A stretch of 64,000 nt of DNA from Betaproteobacteria bacterium (lineage in GTDB: Bacteria > Pseudomonadota > Gammaproteobacteria > Burkholderiales > JAEUOS01): contig JAQGMJ010000028.1 in assembly GCA_028292405.1 (NCBI GenBank), positions 1 through 64,000 on the forward strand. The letters are read 5' to 3'. The notes under the pieces are model-generated. The model saw only the letters and a program-made list of their open reading frames with translations, was not told the DNA's origin and did not search any database. Shown here piece by piece: positions 7,800 to 16,445 of this stretch; position 1 is the first letter of the stretch, and every line of letters starts with the position of its first letter. The position numbers and the translations under genes are program-made.

Positions 7800-9563
7800 G
7801 TGAAACTCCGCCGCTGCTCTGCCTTGAGCCTGGGCCTCTGCGCCGGTGCGTACGCGCTCGGCGCCGGCGCGGCGGACGGCTCCGCGCCTTCCTCCTGGTG
7901 GGACGCCGTGCTGGTCGCGGTGGTGGCGGTGGTGGCGATCATCGCGCTGGCCACCCTGCTGGCGCGCTCGCGCGCCAAGGTGCGGGTGCTGGAGATCGCG
8001 CAGCGCCACGGCCCGCTCACCAGCACCAGCCCGGACATGCTCACCGGCGGCCTGCCGGAGCTCACCGAAGCCTGGTCCGGCGTGCTGCGCGAGATCACCC
8101 TGTCGGGCCACGACATGTTCTGGGAGAGCGATGGCCGCCACCGCTATACGCAGATCTACGTGCGCGACACCGCCTTCGGCCGCAACGACTTCGAGTGGAT
8201 GAAGGGCAAGACGCCGTGGGAGCTGCCGTCGATCGGCGTCTCGGCCGGCGACTGGAACCGCCTGCAGGGCGAGATGGATGCACACCGCGCCTTTCACGAT
8301 TTCGTCGTCGGCCGCGTCGATACGCGCGGGCGCCTGCGCTACGGCGCCATCAGCGGCGTGCCGGTGGCCGATGACGACGGCGTGTTCTCCGGCTATCGCG
8401 GCGCTTCGCGCGATGTCACCCTGGTGCGCCAAGCGCAGGTGCAGCTGGAGATCAAGGACGCGGTGACGCGCATCCTCGCTTCCCACGGCCGCCTGTCGGA
8501 AGCGATGCCCGGCATCCTCGAGTCAATTTGCAAACCCCTGGGATGGCTCTACGGCGCGCGCTGGATGCGCGACCCCAGGGACGGCGCGCTGGTTTGTGGT
8601 GAAATATGGGCCGCGCCGGTGGCGCAGCCGCTGGCCGACGATTCGCGCGCGCGGCGCCTGCCGTGCATCCGCGAAGACCTGTTGGGCACCGCCTTTCACA
8701 CCCAGGCGATTTCCTGGATGACCGACGCGCCGCGCGACCCGCATTTCGTGCGCGCCACCGCCGCGGCCGAGTCCAACCTGCACGCCGCCTTCGCCTTTCC
8801 GGTGCTGGTGCAGGGCGACGTGGTCTGCCTGCTCGAACTGTTCGGCCCGCACGTGCAGCAGATGGACGACTTCATCGACTCCATCGCGCAGTCGGTGGGC
8901 AGCCAGATTTCGCTGTTCTGGCTGCGCCGCGAGGCCGAGGCGCGCCTCACCTACGCCGCCACCCACGATGCGCTCACCGGGCTACGCAACCGCCTGGCGT
9001 TCAACGCCGAGCTGGAAAAGGCGGTGGCCCGCGCGCGCCGCAACGAGTGGCGCGCGGCGCTGCTGTTCATCGACCTCGACGGCTTCAAGCTGGTCAACGA
9101 CACCATGGGCCACGCCGCCGGCGATACATTGCTGATCGGTACCGCCAAGCGCCTGAAGGCGACTGTGCGCGCATCCGACACGGTGGCCCGTCTCGGCGGC
9201 GACGAGTTCGTCGTGCTCCTCGAACAAGCCGGCAGCGACGGCGACATCGCCGATGTCGCGCACAAGCTGGCGCGCGTGCTCAACATGCCCTACACCGAGT
9301 TCAACGAGACTTCGCCGGTGGCCGCTTCCATCGGCATCGCGATTTTCCCGGTCGATGCCGGCGAGCCGCTGGAGTTGCTGGCGCGCGCCGACAGCGCGAT
9401 GTACAAGGCGAAGGAATCGACCGGCAGCCGGGTGGTGTTCTACCGCCCGCCGGCCAACGAGCGCGCGGCCTACAACCGCGCCGCCGAGGCGCGCGCCGCG
9501 CTCGAAGAGAGCGAAGACGACGATATCGGCGGGGAAACCTCGGGGCCGAGCACCGGGGTTTAA
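7800..9563 (+). CDS. Membrane diguanylate cyclase with PAS- and GAF-like sensor region
   Basis: A 587-residue protein that should make cyclic di-GMP. A GTG at 7800 gives a signal-like leader, then one membrane helix (WWDAVLVAVVAVVAIIALA). A PAS-like region follows at about 90-195, a GAF-like region at about 205-365, and a GGDEF domain at 380-540. The active-site GGDEF is intact at residues 466-470, and an RxxD inhibitory site (Arg457-Asp460) lies five residues before it, so product feedback is expected. A GTG at 7698 is an alternative start. The last 35 residues are acidic and low-complexity. No EAL domain is present. It precedes two chemoreceptor genes on the same strand. Confidence 0.9.
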   Translation: MKLRRCSALSLGLCAGAYALGAGAADGSAPSSWWDAVLVAVVAVVAIIALATLLARSRAKVRVLEIAQRHGPLTSTSPDMLTGGLPELTEAWSGVLREITLSGHDMFWESDGRHRYTQIYVRDTAFGRNDFEWMKGKTPWELPSIGVSAGDWNRLQGEMDAHRAFHDFVVGRVDTRGRLRYGAISGVPVADDDGVFSGYRGASRDVTLVRQAQVQLEIKDAVTRILASHGRLSEAMPGILESICKPLGWLYGARWMRDPRDGALVCGEIWAAPVAQPLADDSRARRLPCIREDLLGTAFHTQAISWMTDAPRDPHFVRATAAAESNLHAAFAFPVLVQGDVVCLLELFGPHVQQMDDFIDSIAQSVGSQISLFWLRREAEARLTYAATHDALTGLRNRLAFNAELEKAVARARRNEWRAALLFIDLDGFKLVNDTMGHAAGDTLLIGTAKRLKATVRASDTVARLGGDEFVVLLEQAGSDGDIADVAHKLARVLNMPYTEFNETSPVAASIGIAIFPVDAGEPLELLARADSAMYKAKESTGSRVVFYRPPANERAAYNRAAEARAALEESEDDDIGGETSGPSTGV

Positions 9564-9744
9564 GCCTTGCGGTGAGCCCGGCGGTGAGCCTGCGGCGTTG
9601 CGCCGGCACAGGAATAGCGCCGGTTTTACCGCTCTATTCGGCGCCTCGCCGCCGACGCCTGCCGCTACCATTTGCGTGCCCCTACGGGTTTAACGCAGCG
9701 GCCCGCCCCATGCGGCTTCTCCCTACTGCCTTCAGAAGAACATC

Positions 9745-11361
9745 ATGACCATCGCCAAACGTCTGCAATTGCTGATCGCCTTGTCGATCATCAGCATCAT
9801 CGCGCTCAGCGCTTATGCCTTGAGCCAGCTTAAAACGACCGGTGAACGCGGCCAATACGTGGTCGAAAACACTCTGCCGAGCTACGAGATTCTTTATGTG
9901 GTCGCCTCCAACGCGCGGCTGCTGGGCACGCTCACCTACAAGCACATGGCCTTCAAGGAAGCCGCCGACTACGCGCAGATCGAGTCGGAAATGGCCGAGA
10001 CCCGCAAGCGCCTGCAAACGGCGCTGGACAAGTACGGCAAGGAATTGGTGACCAACGAAGAGGACAAGCGCCTGTTCGACAACGACGCGCAGGCGGTGCA
10101 GGCTTATGTGGCCGTGCTCGACAAATGCATCGAACTCTCGCGCGCCGGCAAGAAGGACGAGGCGCGCGACTATCTCAACACCAACCGCGCGCTGGCCGGC
10201 AAGGTGGCCGCTGGCGTCGACGCCAGCATCAAGTTCAACCACGAAGTCGGCAGCGACTTCTCCAAGGCCAGCGCGGCGCTGTACCAGCGCAGCATCCTGA
10301 TACTCTCCCTCGGCGGCGCGCTGGCCATCGCCGCCGCCATCGTGCTGGGCATCGCCACTTTCCGCGCCGTCGTCGGCTCGCTTAACGGCATGCGCAACGC
10401 GGTCGACAACATTTCCGGCACCCTCAATTTCACCCTGCGCTCGCCTGTGCTGCGCAACGACGAGGTTGGCGCCACCGCCACCGCGTTCAACCGCCTGGTG
10501 GAAAAAATGCAGTCCAGCCTGGCCACCCTCCACGAGAAATCCGGCCACGTCAACGGCGCCGCCGCCGGCCTGGCAAGCGCCGCCAACCAGGTGTCGACCA
10601 GCTCCTCCTACCAGAGCGACGCTGCCTCGAGCATGGCCGCTTCGGTCGAGGAAATGACTGTCAGCATCAACCAGGTCGCCACCCGCGCCTCCGAGACCAA
10701 CGACCTGGTCGAGGCCGCCGGCCGCGCCGCCAGTCACGGCGAGAAGGTGATCGGCGACGCGGTCGACGAAATCCACGCGATTGCCCGGACCATCGGCCAG
10801 ACCTCGCGCGACATCGCCGAGCTGGAGCAGAACAGCAACCAGATCAACGCCGTCGTCACGGTGATCCGCGAAGTGGCGGACCAGACCAACCTGCTGGCGC
10901 TGAACGCCGCGATCGAAGCGGCGCGCGCCGGCGAGCAGGGCCGCGGCTTCGCGGTGGTGGCCGACGAAGTGCGCAAGCTAGCCGAGCGCACTGCCACCTC
11001 GACCCGGGAAATCGCGCAAAGCATCGCCGCCATGCAGGTGAGCGCGCAAAACAGCGTCAAGGCGATGGCCGAGGTCTCGCACCACGTCGAGAAGGGCGTG
11101 GCCCACGCCCAGGCCGCCAGCCAGGCCATCACCCAGATCGGCCAGAGCACCCGCGACTCGGTCAAGTCGGTGGTCGAGATCAACGACACCATCCGCGAGC
11201 AGAGCACGGCGATGACCAGCATCGCCCAGCAGGTGGAAAAGATCGCGCAGATGACCGAGGAGAACAGCGCCGCCGCCGGCACCACCGCTGGTACCGCGCG
11301 CGAGCTCGACACGATCGCCGGCAACATGCAGCAGGTGGTCGCCGAGTTCAAGATCGCCTGA
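9745..11361 (+). CDS. Methyl-accepting chemotaxis protein 1
   Basis: A 538-residue chemoreceptor. Helix TM1 is at about 8-28, a periplasmic four-helix-bundle-like sensor (~30-185) follows, then TM2 (~186-208), HAMP (~210-262) and a signalling domain with the invariant hairpin tip region [20 protein letters not shown]. It lacks the C-terminal NWETF-type tether for CheR/CheB. The ligand is unknown. It is a paralogue of the receptor at 12719, of identical length, with near-identical signalling halves and more diverged sensors. AGAAGA precedes the ATG, and a terminator follows at 11415. Confidence 0.93.
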   Translation: MTIAKRLQLLIALSIISIIALSAYALSQLKTTGERGQYVVENTLPSYEILYVVASNARLLGTLTYKHMAFKEAADYAQIESEMAETRKRLQTALDKYGKELVTNEEDKRLFDNDAQAVQAYVAVLDKCIELSRAGKKDEARDYLNTNRALAGKVAAGVDASIKFNHEVGSDFSKASAALYQRSILILSLGGALAIAAAIVLGIATFRAVVGSLNGMRNAVDNISGTLNFTLRSPVLRNDEVGATATAFNRLVEKMQSSLATLHEKSGHVNGAAAGLASAANQVSTSSSYQSDAASSMAASVEEMTVSINQVATRASETNDLVEAAGRAASHGEKVIGDAVDEIHAIARTIGQTSRDIAELEQNSNQINAVVTVIREVADQTNLLALNAAIEAARAGEQGRGFAVVADEVRKLAERTATSTREIAQSIAAMQVSAQNSVKAMAEVSHHVEKGVAHAQAASQAITQIGQSTRDSVKSVVEINDTIREQSTAMTSIAQQVEKIAQMTEENSAAAGTTAGTARELDTIAGNMQQVVAEFKIA

Positions 11362-11414
11362 GCGGCGCACCACCACGGGCGCACGCCGTCACGGCGCGCG
11401 CCTTGTTGAAAACC

Positions 11415-11440
11415 AAACGGCCGCCCAGCGGCCGTTTTTT
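11415..11440 (+). terminator. Rho-independent terminator after MCP 1
   Basis: A 10-bp perfect stem AAACGGCCGC (11415-11424) / GCGGCCGTTT (11428-11437) with a CCA loop and a T-run. A closely similar stem follows MCP 2 at 14353, evidence that the duplication included the 3' flank. It also separates the convergent Bug gene ending at 11486. Confidence 0.9.
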
Positions 11441-11485
11441 ATTGCTTCATGCCTGTGGCCCTACTTCCTGGCCATGCGTCCCGCT

Positions 11486-12433
11486 TCAATCGGAGTGAAT
11501 GCCCGCCTTCTTGATGAAGGGAATCCAGCGGTCGAAGTCCGCGTTCACCCGCGCCTGGAAGGTCGCGGTGTCCAGCGGCTTGCTCATGCCGGCCTCCGAC
11601 AGCTTGGAGGCGACATCGGGCGAATTGGCCACGGAGAGAATCGCCTTTTCCAGTTGCGCCTTCACCGCCGGCGGCGTGCCGGCGGGCACGAAAAGACCGT
11701 ACCAGTTGGTCATCTGCAGCTTGGGCACGCCGGCCTCGACGTTGTCGGGCACATCCGGCAGCTTGGGCGAGCGCTTGGTGTCGAAGATCACCAGCGCCTT
11801 GACCCGCTTGTCCTTCACATAGGGCACCAGCACCGGCACGTCGGCGTTGAGGAAGTCGATGGTGCCGGCCATCAGGTCGGTGAGCGCCGGGCCCGCGCCG
11901 CGGTAAGGCACGTGGATGAAATGCGTGTCGTAGGCGGCATTGAGCATCTCCACGCCGATGTGCATGGTCGAGCCGATGCCCGACGAACCATAGCTGTATT
12001 TCTGTCCCGCCTTACCTTTGGCGACCAGTTCGGCCATGTCCTTCACTTCAAGGTTGTTGCGCGCCACCAGCAAGGTCTGCACCTCGCCCACCATCACCAC
12101 CGGCGACAGCTCCTTGCGCGCGTCATAGGGAATGTTGGTGACGGTGCCGGCCGCCATCACGAAGCTGGACGAGGCCAGCAGCAGGGTCAGCCCGTCGGCC
12201 GGCGACTTGGCGACGAAGTTGCCGCCGATGGTGCCGCCGACGCCGCCGCGGTTGTCGATGATCACCGTCTTGCCGAGAGCCGTGGAAAGGCCGGGCTGCA
12301 GCACGCGCCCGACCATGTCGACCGGACCGCCTGCGGCAAAGGGCACGACGATTTTCACCGTGTCGGCGGCAAGCGCGGCCAGCGGCGCGGCAACGACTGC
12401 GGCGGCCAGCAGGCATTTTTTCCAGGTGTTCAT
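11486..12433 (-). CDS. Bug/TctC-family periplasmic receptor (between the chemoreceptors)
   Basis: A 315-residue binding protein of the tripartite tricarboxylate transporter receptor family. The signal peptide ends at ALAA; the mature part starts with [12 protein letters not shown], where the family usually has PFxPGGxxD, then [11 protein letters not shown] and [14 protein letters not shown]. The ATG at 12433 has the strong site GGAGACAAAA, while an upstream extension to 12580 would destroy the signal peptide. It stands alone, in reverse orientation between two chemoreceptor genes. A role as a periplasmic ligand presenter for these receptors is possible but is inference only. Confidence 0.9.
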   Translation of the reverse strand: MNTWKKCLLAAAVVAAPLAALAADTVKIVVPFAAGGPVDMVGRVLQPGLSTALGKTVIIDNRGGVGGTIGGNFVAKSPADGLTLLLASSSFVMAAGTVTNIPYDARKELSPVVMVGEVQTLLVARNNLEVKDMAELVAKGKAGQKYSYGSSGIGSTMHIGVEMLNAAYDTHFIHVPYRGAGPALTDLMAGTIDFLNADVPVLVPYVKDKRVKALVIFDTKRSPKLPDVPDNVEAGVPKLQMTNWYGLFVPAGTPPAVKAQLEKAILSVANSPDVASKLSEAGMSKPLDTATFQARVNADFDRWIPFIKKAGIHSD

Positions 12434-12718
12434 TTTTGTCTCCAAAGCATTCAGGTTCCCGCCCGAAACCCGGCAGGGCGGCGAAGCGTACGCCAGGCGG
12501 TGCGCCAGAGTCAACCGCGCGCGCCGGAAATTCAGAGTTTCTATTTTGCGCACGCCTGGGGCGACGTTCCAGTTTTCCACCGCATAAGGCGGCGAGCCGG
12601 GAAACAGACGCGCTTTACCCGCTCATTTCCGCGCTTTGCCGGCGGCCGGTGCGCGCTATTCTGCAAGAGTCCACTGCACCCGGCAGTCCGGGCTTGCCGC
12701 AACCATCTTCCTACAATC

Positions 12719-14335
12719 ATGACAATCGCCAAACGCCTCCAGCTTCTCATCGTCCTTTCCCTCCTGAGCATCGCCGCCCTCGGCACCTTTGCGCTGTCGC
12801 AACTCAAGTCGGTCAACCAGCGCGGCGCCTATGTCACCGAAAACACCCTGCCCAGCTATGAAACCCTGCATGCGATGGCGATCGACTCGCGCATCATCGG
12901 TGTGCAGACCTACAAGCACATGATGTTCGACGACGCCGCCGACATGGCGCGGGTCGAAAAGGAAATCAGTGCGGCGCGCGCGCGCCTCGCCGCCAACGCC
13001 GACAAGTACGCCAAGGAACTGGCCACCGACGAGCGCGACCGCAAGCTGATCGGCAACATCAAGCAGGCGATCGACGCCTACATGACGGTGGCCGAGAAGT
13101 GCTGGGAGCTGTCGCGCGCCGGCAAGAAGGCGGAAGCGCGCAACCACCTCGACCAGAACCGCGCCGTTGTCGCCAAGCTGGCCGCCGCCATCGAGGAAGA
13201 CATCAAGTTCAACCACGAGGTCGGCGTCGACTTCACCAAGACCAGCGACGCGCTCTACCAGACCAGCTTCCGATGGGTGCTGTTCGGCGGCATCGCCGCC
13301 GCGCTCGCCTCGGCACTGATCGGCTACTTCACCTATCGCGCCGTCGTCGGCTCGCTTAACGGCATGCGCGACGCGGTGAACAACATCTCCAGTAACCTTG
13401 ACTTCACCCTGCGCTCGCCGGTGCTGCGCCGTGACGAAGTCGGCAACACCGCCGAAGCCTTCAACCGCCTGGTGCAAAAGATCCAGGGCAGCCTGGTTTC
13501 CATCCACGAAAAATCCGGCCACGTCGGCGGCGCCGCTTCCGGCCTCGCCAGTGCCGCCGGCCAGGTGTCGACCAGTTCCTCCTACCAGAGCGATGCCGCC
13601 TCCAGCATGGCCGCCTCGGTCGAGGAAATGACCGTCAGCATCAACCACGTCGCCAGCCGCGCCGCCGATACCAACGACCTGGTGGAGGCCGCCGGTCGTG
13701 CCGCCAGCGACGGCGAAAAGGTGATCGGCGAAGCGGTTGCCGAAATCCACGCCATCGCCCGGACCATCGAGCAGACCTCGCGCGACATCGCCGACCTGGA
13801 AAAGAACAGCACGCAAATCAATGCCGTCGTCACGGTAATCCGCGAAGTGGCCGACCAGACCAACCTGCTGGCGCTCAACGCAGCCATCGAAGCGGCGCGC
13901 GCCGGTGAACAGGGCCGCGGCTTCGCGGTGGTGGCCGACGAAGTGCGCAAGCTCGCCGAGCGCACTTCCGCCTCGACGCTTGAGATCAGCGCCTCCATCG
14001 CCACCATGCAGGCCAGCGCGCAAAACAGCGTCAAGGCGATTGCCGATGTCAGCCACCACGTGAAAAAGGGCGTGACCCACGCCCAGGCCGCCAGCCAGGC
14101 GATCACCGAGATCGGCCAGAGCACCCGCGATTCGGTGAAGGCCGTGGCGGAGATCAACGACACCATCCGCGAGCAGAGCACGGCGATGACCAGCATTGCC
14201 CAGCAGGTGGAAAAGATCGCCCAGATGACCGAAGAAAACAGTGCCGCCGCCGGCACCACCGCCGGCACCGCGCGCGAACTCGACGACATCGCCGGCAAGA
14301 TGCAGCAGGTGGTGGGCGAGTTCAAGATCGCCTGA
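12719..14335 (+). CDS. Methyl-accepting chemotaxis protein 2
   Basis: A 538-residue paralogue of the receptor at 9745, with the same layout: TM1, helical periplasmic sensor, TM2 near residue 190, HAMP, and a signalling domain with [20 protein letters not shown]. The sensor domain differs more (for example [16 protein letters not shown] against [16 protein letters not shown]), suggesting a changed ligand with shared output. The frame is open upstream to 11474, but MTIAKRLQ at 12719 matches the paralogue exactly. No clear Shine-Dalgarno sequence is seen. No CheR/CheB tether is present. Confidence 0.93.
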   Translation: MTIAKRLQLLIVLSLLSIAALGTFALSQLKSVNQRGAYVTENTLPSYETLHAMAIDSRIIGVQTYKHMMFDDAADMARVEKEISAARARLAANADKYAKELATDERDRKLIGNIKQAIDAYMTVAEKCWELSRAGKKAEARNHLDQNRAVVAKLAAAIEEDIKFNHEVGVDFTKTSDALYQTSFRWVLFGGIAAALASALIGYFTYRAVVGSLNGMRDAVNNISSNLDFTLRSPVLRRDEVGNTAEAFNRLVQKIQGSLVSIHEKSGHVGGAASGLASAAGQVSTSSSYQSDAASSMAASVEEMTVSINHVASRAADTNDLVEAAGRAASDGEKVIGEAVAEIHAIARTIEQTSRDIADLEKNSTQINAVVTVIREVADQTNLLALNAAIEAARAGEQGRGFAVVADEVRKLAERTSASTLEISASIATMQASAQNSVKAIADVSHHVKKGVTHAQAASQAITEIGQSTRDSVKAVAEINDTIREQSTAMTSIAQQVEKIAQMTEENSAAAGTTAGTARELDDIAGKMQQVVGEFKIA

Positions 14336-14352
14336 GCCCGCGGCGCCACGAC

Positions 14353-14380
14353 AAAACGGCCGCTACACGCGGCCGTTTTT
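14353..14380 (+). terminator. Rho-independent terminator after MCP 2
   Basis: Perfect 11-bp stem AAAACGGCCGC (14353-14363) / GCGGCCGTTTT (14369-14379), loop TACAC, T-run. Nearly the same as the terminator of MCP 1. Confidence 0.9.
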
Positions 14381-14403
14381 ATTGCACCGGGTTGACCTGC
14401 CTC

Positions 14404-15201
14404 TCAGGCTTGGTAGCGCGCGGCCGCATGTTCCTGCGGGAAATTGGGCAGCATCGCCTTGCGCGCGTTGTCGTAGGCATCCCACTGCGCGGCATCGGGC
14501 AGCGAAGGCAGGGTGATGGTTTCGCGGCGGTCGAAGCCGACCAGCGCGGCATCGACCATCTCGCCGACTTCCATCACGCCGGTCAGCGAATTGACGTCGC
14601 GGCCGGAGCGTTCCCAGATTTCGGTGCGGGTGGCGGCAGGCAACACTGCTTGCGCGTAGATGCCGCGCGCGCCAAGTTCCAGATTGAGACCCTGGGTCAG
14701 CGTTACGACAAACGACTTGGTCGCCGCGTAGGGGCCGAGCGGCATCTCCGGCGCCAGGGCCAGCACCGAGGCGATGTTGATGATCTCGCCCTTGCCCTGG
14801 GCCAGGAAGCGCGGCACCACCGCGCCGGTCAGGCGGGTAAGCGCCGTCACGTTGAGGCTGATCAGACTGCTCCAGGCTTCCAGGTCGGGCGCGGCATAGC
14901 TGCCGTGCGCCGCCATGCCGGCGTTGTTTACCAGGAGGCCGATGCGTTCGTCGCCGCGCAGGCGCGCTTCCACCGTCGCCAGGTCTTCGGACCTGGTCAG
15001 GTCGGCCTGCAGGATGTCGACAGTAACGCCGGTGTCGGCGCGCAGGCGCTCGGCCAGCGCTTCCATGCGTTTCTGGTCGCGGGCGACCAGTATCAGGTTG
15101 TAGCCGCGGCGCGCCAGGCGGTCGGCGTAAGTGGCGCCGATGCCGGTGGAGGCGCCGGTGATGAGAGCGGTGGTTTTCACGGAATTGAGGGTCTTGGTCA
15201 T
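14404..15201 (-). CDS. SDR family NAD(P)-dependent oxidoreductase
   Basis: A 265-residue short-chain dehydrogenase with TGASTGIGA at 15-23, NNAGMAAHG, a catalytic Ser in NIASV and the Tyr/Lys pair in PYAATKSF. The second strand end VARDQKR suggests NADP. It resembles the DltE/YqjQ-like 'AdhShort' proteins of unknown substrate. A strong ribosome site (AAGGAGAACCATC) precedes the ATG. It is divergent from a TetR regulator at 15347, and a palindrome lies between them, so repression by that regulator is likely. Confidence 0.9.
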   Translation of the reverse strand: MTKTLNSVKTTALITGASTGIGATYADRLARRGYNLILVARDQKRMEALAERLRADTGVTVDILQADLTRSEDLATVEARLRGDERIGLLVNNAGMAAHGSYAAPDLEAWSSLISLNVTALTRLTGAVVPRFLAQGKGEIINIASVLALAPEMPLGPYAATKSFVVTLTQGLNLELGARGIYAQAVLPAATRTEIWERSGRDVNSLTGVMEVGEMVDAALVGFDRRETITLPSLPDAAQWDAYDNARKAMLPNFPQEHAAARYQA

Positions 15202-15278
15202 GATGGTTCTCCTTGCAAGTTATTGAATTAAAAGACCGAAGTAGTCATGGGTGGAATCGCGAATTAATCATTACATAT

Positions 15279-15298
15279 ATCATGATTGCAATGATGAT
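15279..15298. promoter_or_regulatory. Likely TetR operator between the SDR and tetR genes
   Basis: The 20-bp sequence ATCATGATTGCAATGATGAT is palindromic at 18 of 20 positions, centred on ATTGCAAT. It lies in the 145-bp AT-rich spacer between the divergent SDR and TetR-family genes, where an operator for such a regulator is expected. Binding by the neighbouring regulator is inferred from position. Confidence 0.6.
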
Positions 15299-15346
15299 AG
15301 CCGTACTGTAAAATGTCAAGCACTAAGTCTCGCAAGGGAGAAAGCC

Positions 15347-15898
15347 GTGAAAATCAGCCGCGAACAAGTCGCCAAAAACCGGGAGACCATCCTCAAGGAA
15401 GCTTCGCGCCTGTTTCGCGAGCGGGGCTTCGATGGCGTCACGGTCGCTGAAGTGATGACGGCAGCCGGCCTCACCCACGGCGCCTTCTACGGCTATTTCG
15501 ACTCGAAGGAAGACCTGATCGCCCAGGCCGCCAACCATGTGCTGACACCGAAGGACGGCGTGCGCGGCGCGGACCGTGTCGGCATGGCGATATATGCGGA
15601 TAACTACCTGAGCGCCGCGCATCGCGACGAGCTCGGCGATGCCTGCCTGTTTTCCAGCCTGGGGACCGAGGCGGTGCGCGGTTCGGGCGACCTGCGCCAT
15701 GCGCTGACCGAATCGCTGCGCGGGCAGATCGATAGCTTCAGCAGCAGCGCCCCCGGCAAGACGGCGGAAGAAAAGCGCCGTGCCGCCATCGGAAGCTGGT
15801 CGGCGATGATAGGCGCGGTGATCCTCGCGCGCATCGCCGACGATCCGGCGCTGTCCGACGAGGTGCTGCGTGAGACGCGGGCGTGGATCGGGGCCTGA
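15347..15898 (+). CDS. TetR/AcrR family transcriptional regulator
   Basis: A 183-residue repressor. The helix-turn-helix occupies about residues 15-55 (DGVTVAEVMTAAGLTHGAFYGYF), followed by a helical ligand-binding domain with a single cysteine in DACLFSSLG. The GTG at 15347 follows an excellent site (AAGGGAGAAAGCC) and gives the standard length; the upstream in-frame ATG at 15251 lies before the palindrome. The C-terminal domain is of the AcrR/'TetR_C' type that senses small hydrophobic compounds. It most likely controls the divergent SDR and itself. Confidence 0.88.
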   Translation: MKISREQVAKNRETILKEASRLFRERGFDGVTVAEVMTAAGLTHGAFYGYFDSKEDLIAQAANHVLTPKDGVRGADRVGMAIYADNYLSAAHRDELGDACLFSSLGTEAVRGSGDLRHALTESLRGQIDSFSSSAPGKTAEEKRRAAIGSWSAMIGAVILARIADDPALSDEVLRETRAWIGA

Positions 15899-15911
15899 GG
15901 CCCCGGCGCGC

Positions 15912-16370
15912 TCAGGCGATGGCAGCCTGCGGCGCCATTTCGCGCAGGCATTGCACCTGCCAGGCGAACTCCGGCGCGAACGAGTCCGGGTCGCTGATCG
16001 CGTAGCCGCCATAGGCATAAACCGTGGCATAGGCGGCGTAGCTGGCCGCTTCCAGCGCGCGGCCGGCCAATGCGTTGGCGACGCTGTAGGTGGCCGACAC
16101 CGCCGCATGCGCGGTGCCGTCGATTGAGCCGGAGCCGCGATGGCCACGTGCCACCGCCGCGCCCTCCTCCACTGCCCGCGCCAGCGCGGCTTCGTCGGCA
16201 TCGCCGGCGACGTAGGCGGCCAGCACGTCAAGGCAGGCGGTGGCGCGCGGATCTTCCAGCAGGTGGCGCACGCGCCGGGCGCAGGCCAGGCCGAAGGCGA
16301 GGCGCAGGGCGCGGTTTTCGGTGCGCGCCAGGCCGGCTTGTTCCGCCAGCTGGTTCAGGGCATGGTTCAT
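15912..16370 (-). CDS. Imm5-like putative immunity protein
   Basis: A 152-residue all-helical, alanine-rich protein. The pattern LRLAFGLACARRVRHLL, then LDVLAAYVAGDADEAAL, then repeated small-residue helices with conserved Ala/Tyr resembles the 'putative immunity protein' family (Imm5), which protects against polymorphic toxins. No toxin gene is adjacent. The ATG at 16370 is preferred over 16397 because AAGGAGATCACTCC precedes it. It converges on the TetR gene with a 13-base gap. The family call is from general resemblance and may be wrong. Confidence 0.5.
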   Translation of the reverse strand: MNHALNQLAEQAGLARTENRALRLAFGLACARRVRHLLEDPRATACLDVLAAYVAGDADEAALARAVEEGAAVARGHRGSGSIDGTAHAAVSATYSVANALAGRALEAASYAAYATVYAYGGYAISDPDSFAPEFAWQVQCLREMAPQAAIA

Positions 16371-16445
16371 GGAGTGATCTCCTTTTGTTGTCGGCACTGA
16401 AGTGGAATTATCACATTTCGCGCCACGCTCCTTGCGACGCGCGGA

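Noticed and set aside
11474..12718. Long open frame in line with MCP 2 that would add 415 residues to its N-terminus
   Set aside because: It is antisense to the Bug gene, and the second receptor starts at MTIAKRLQ exactly like its paralogue.
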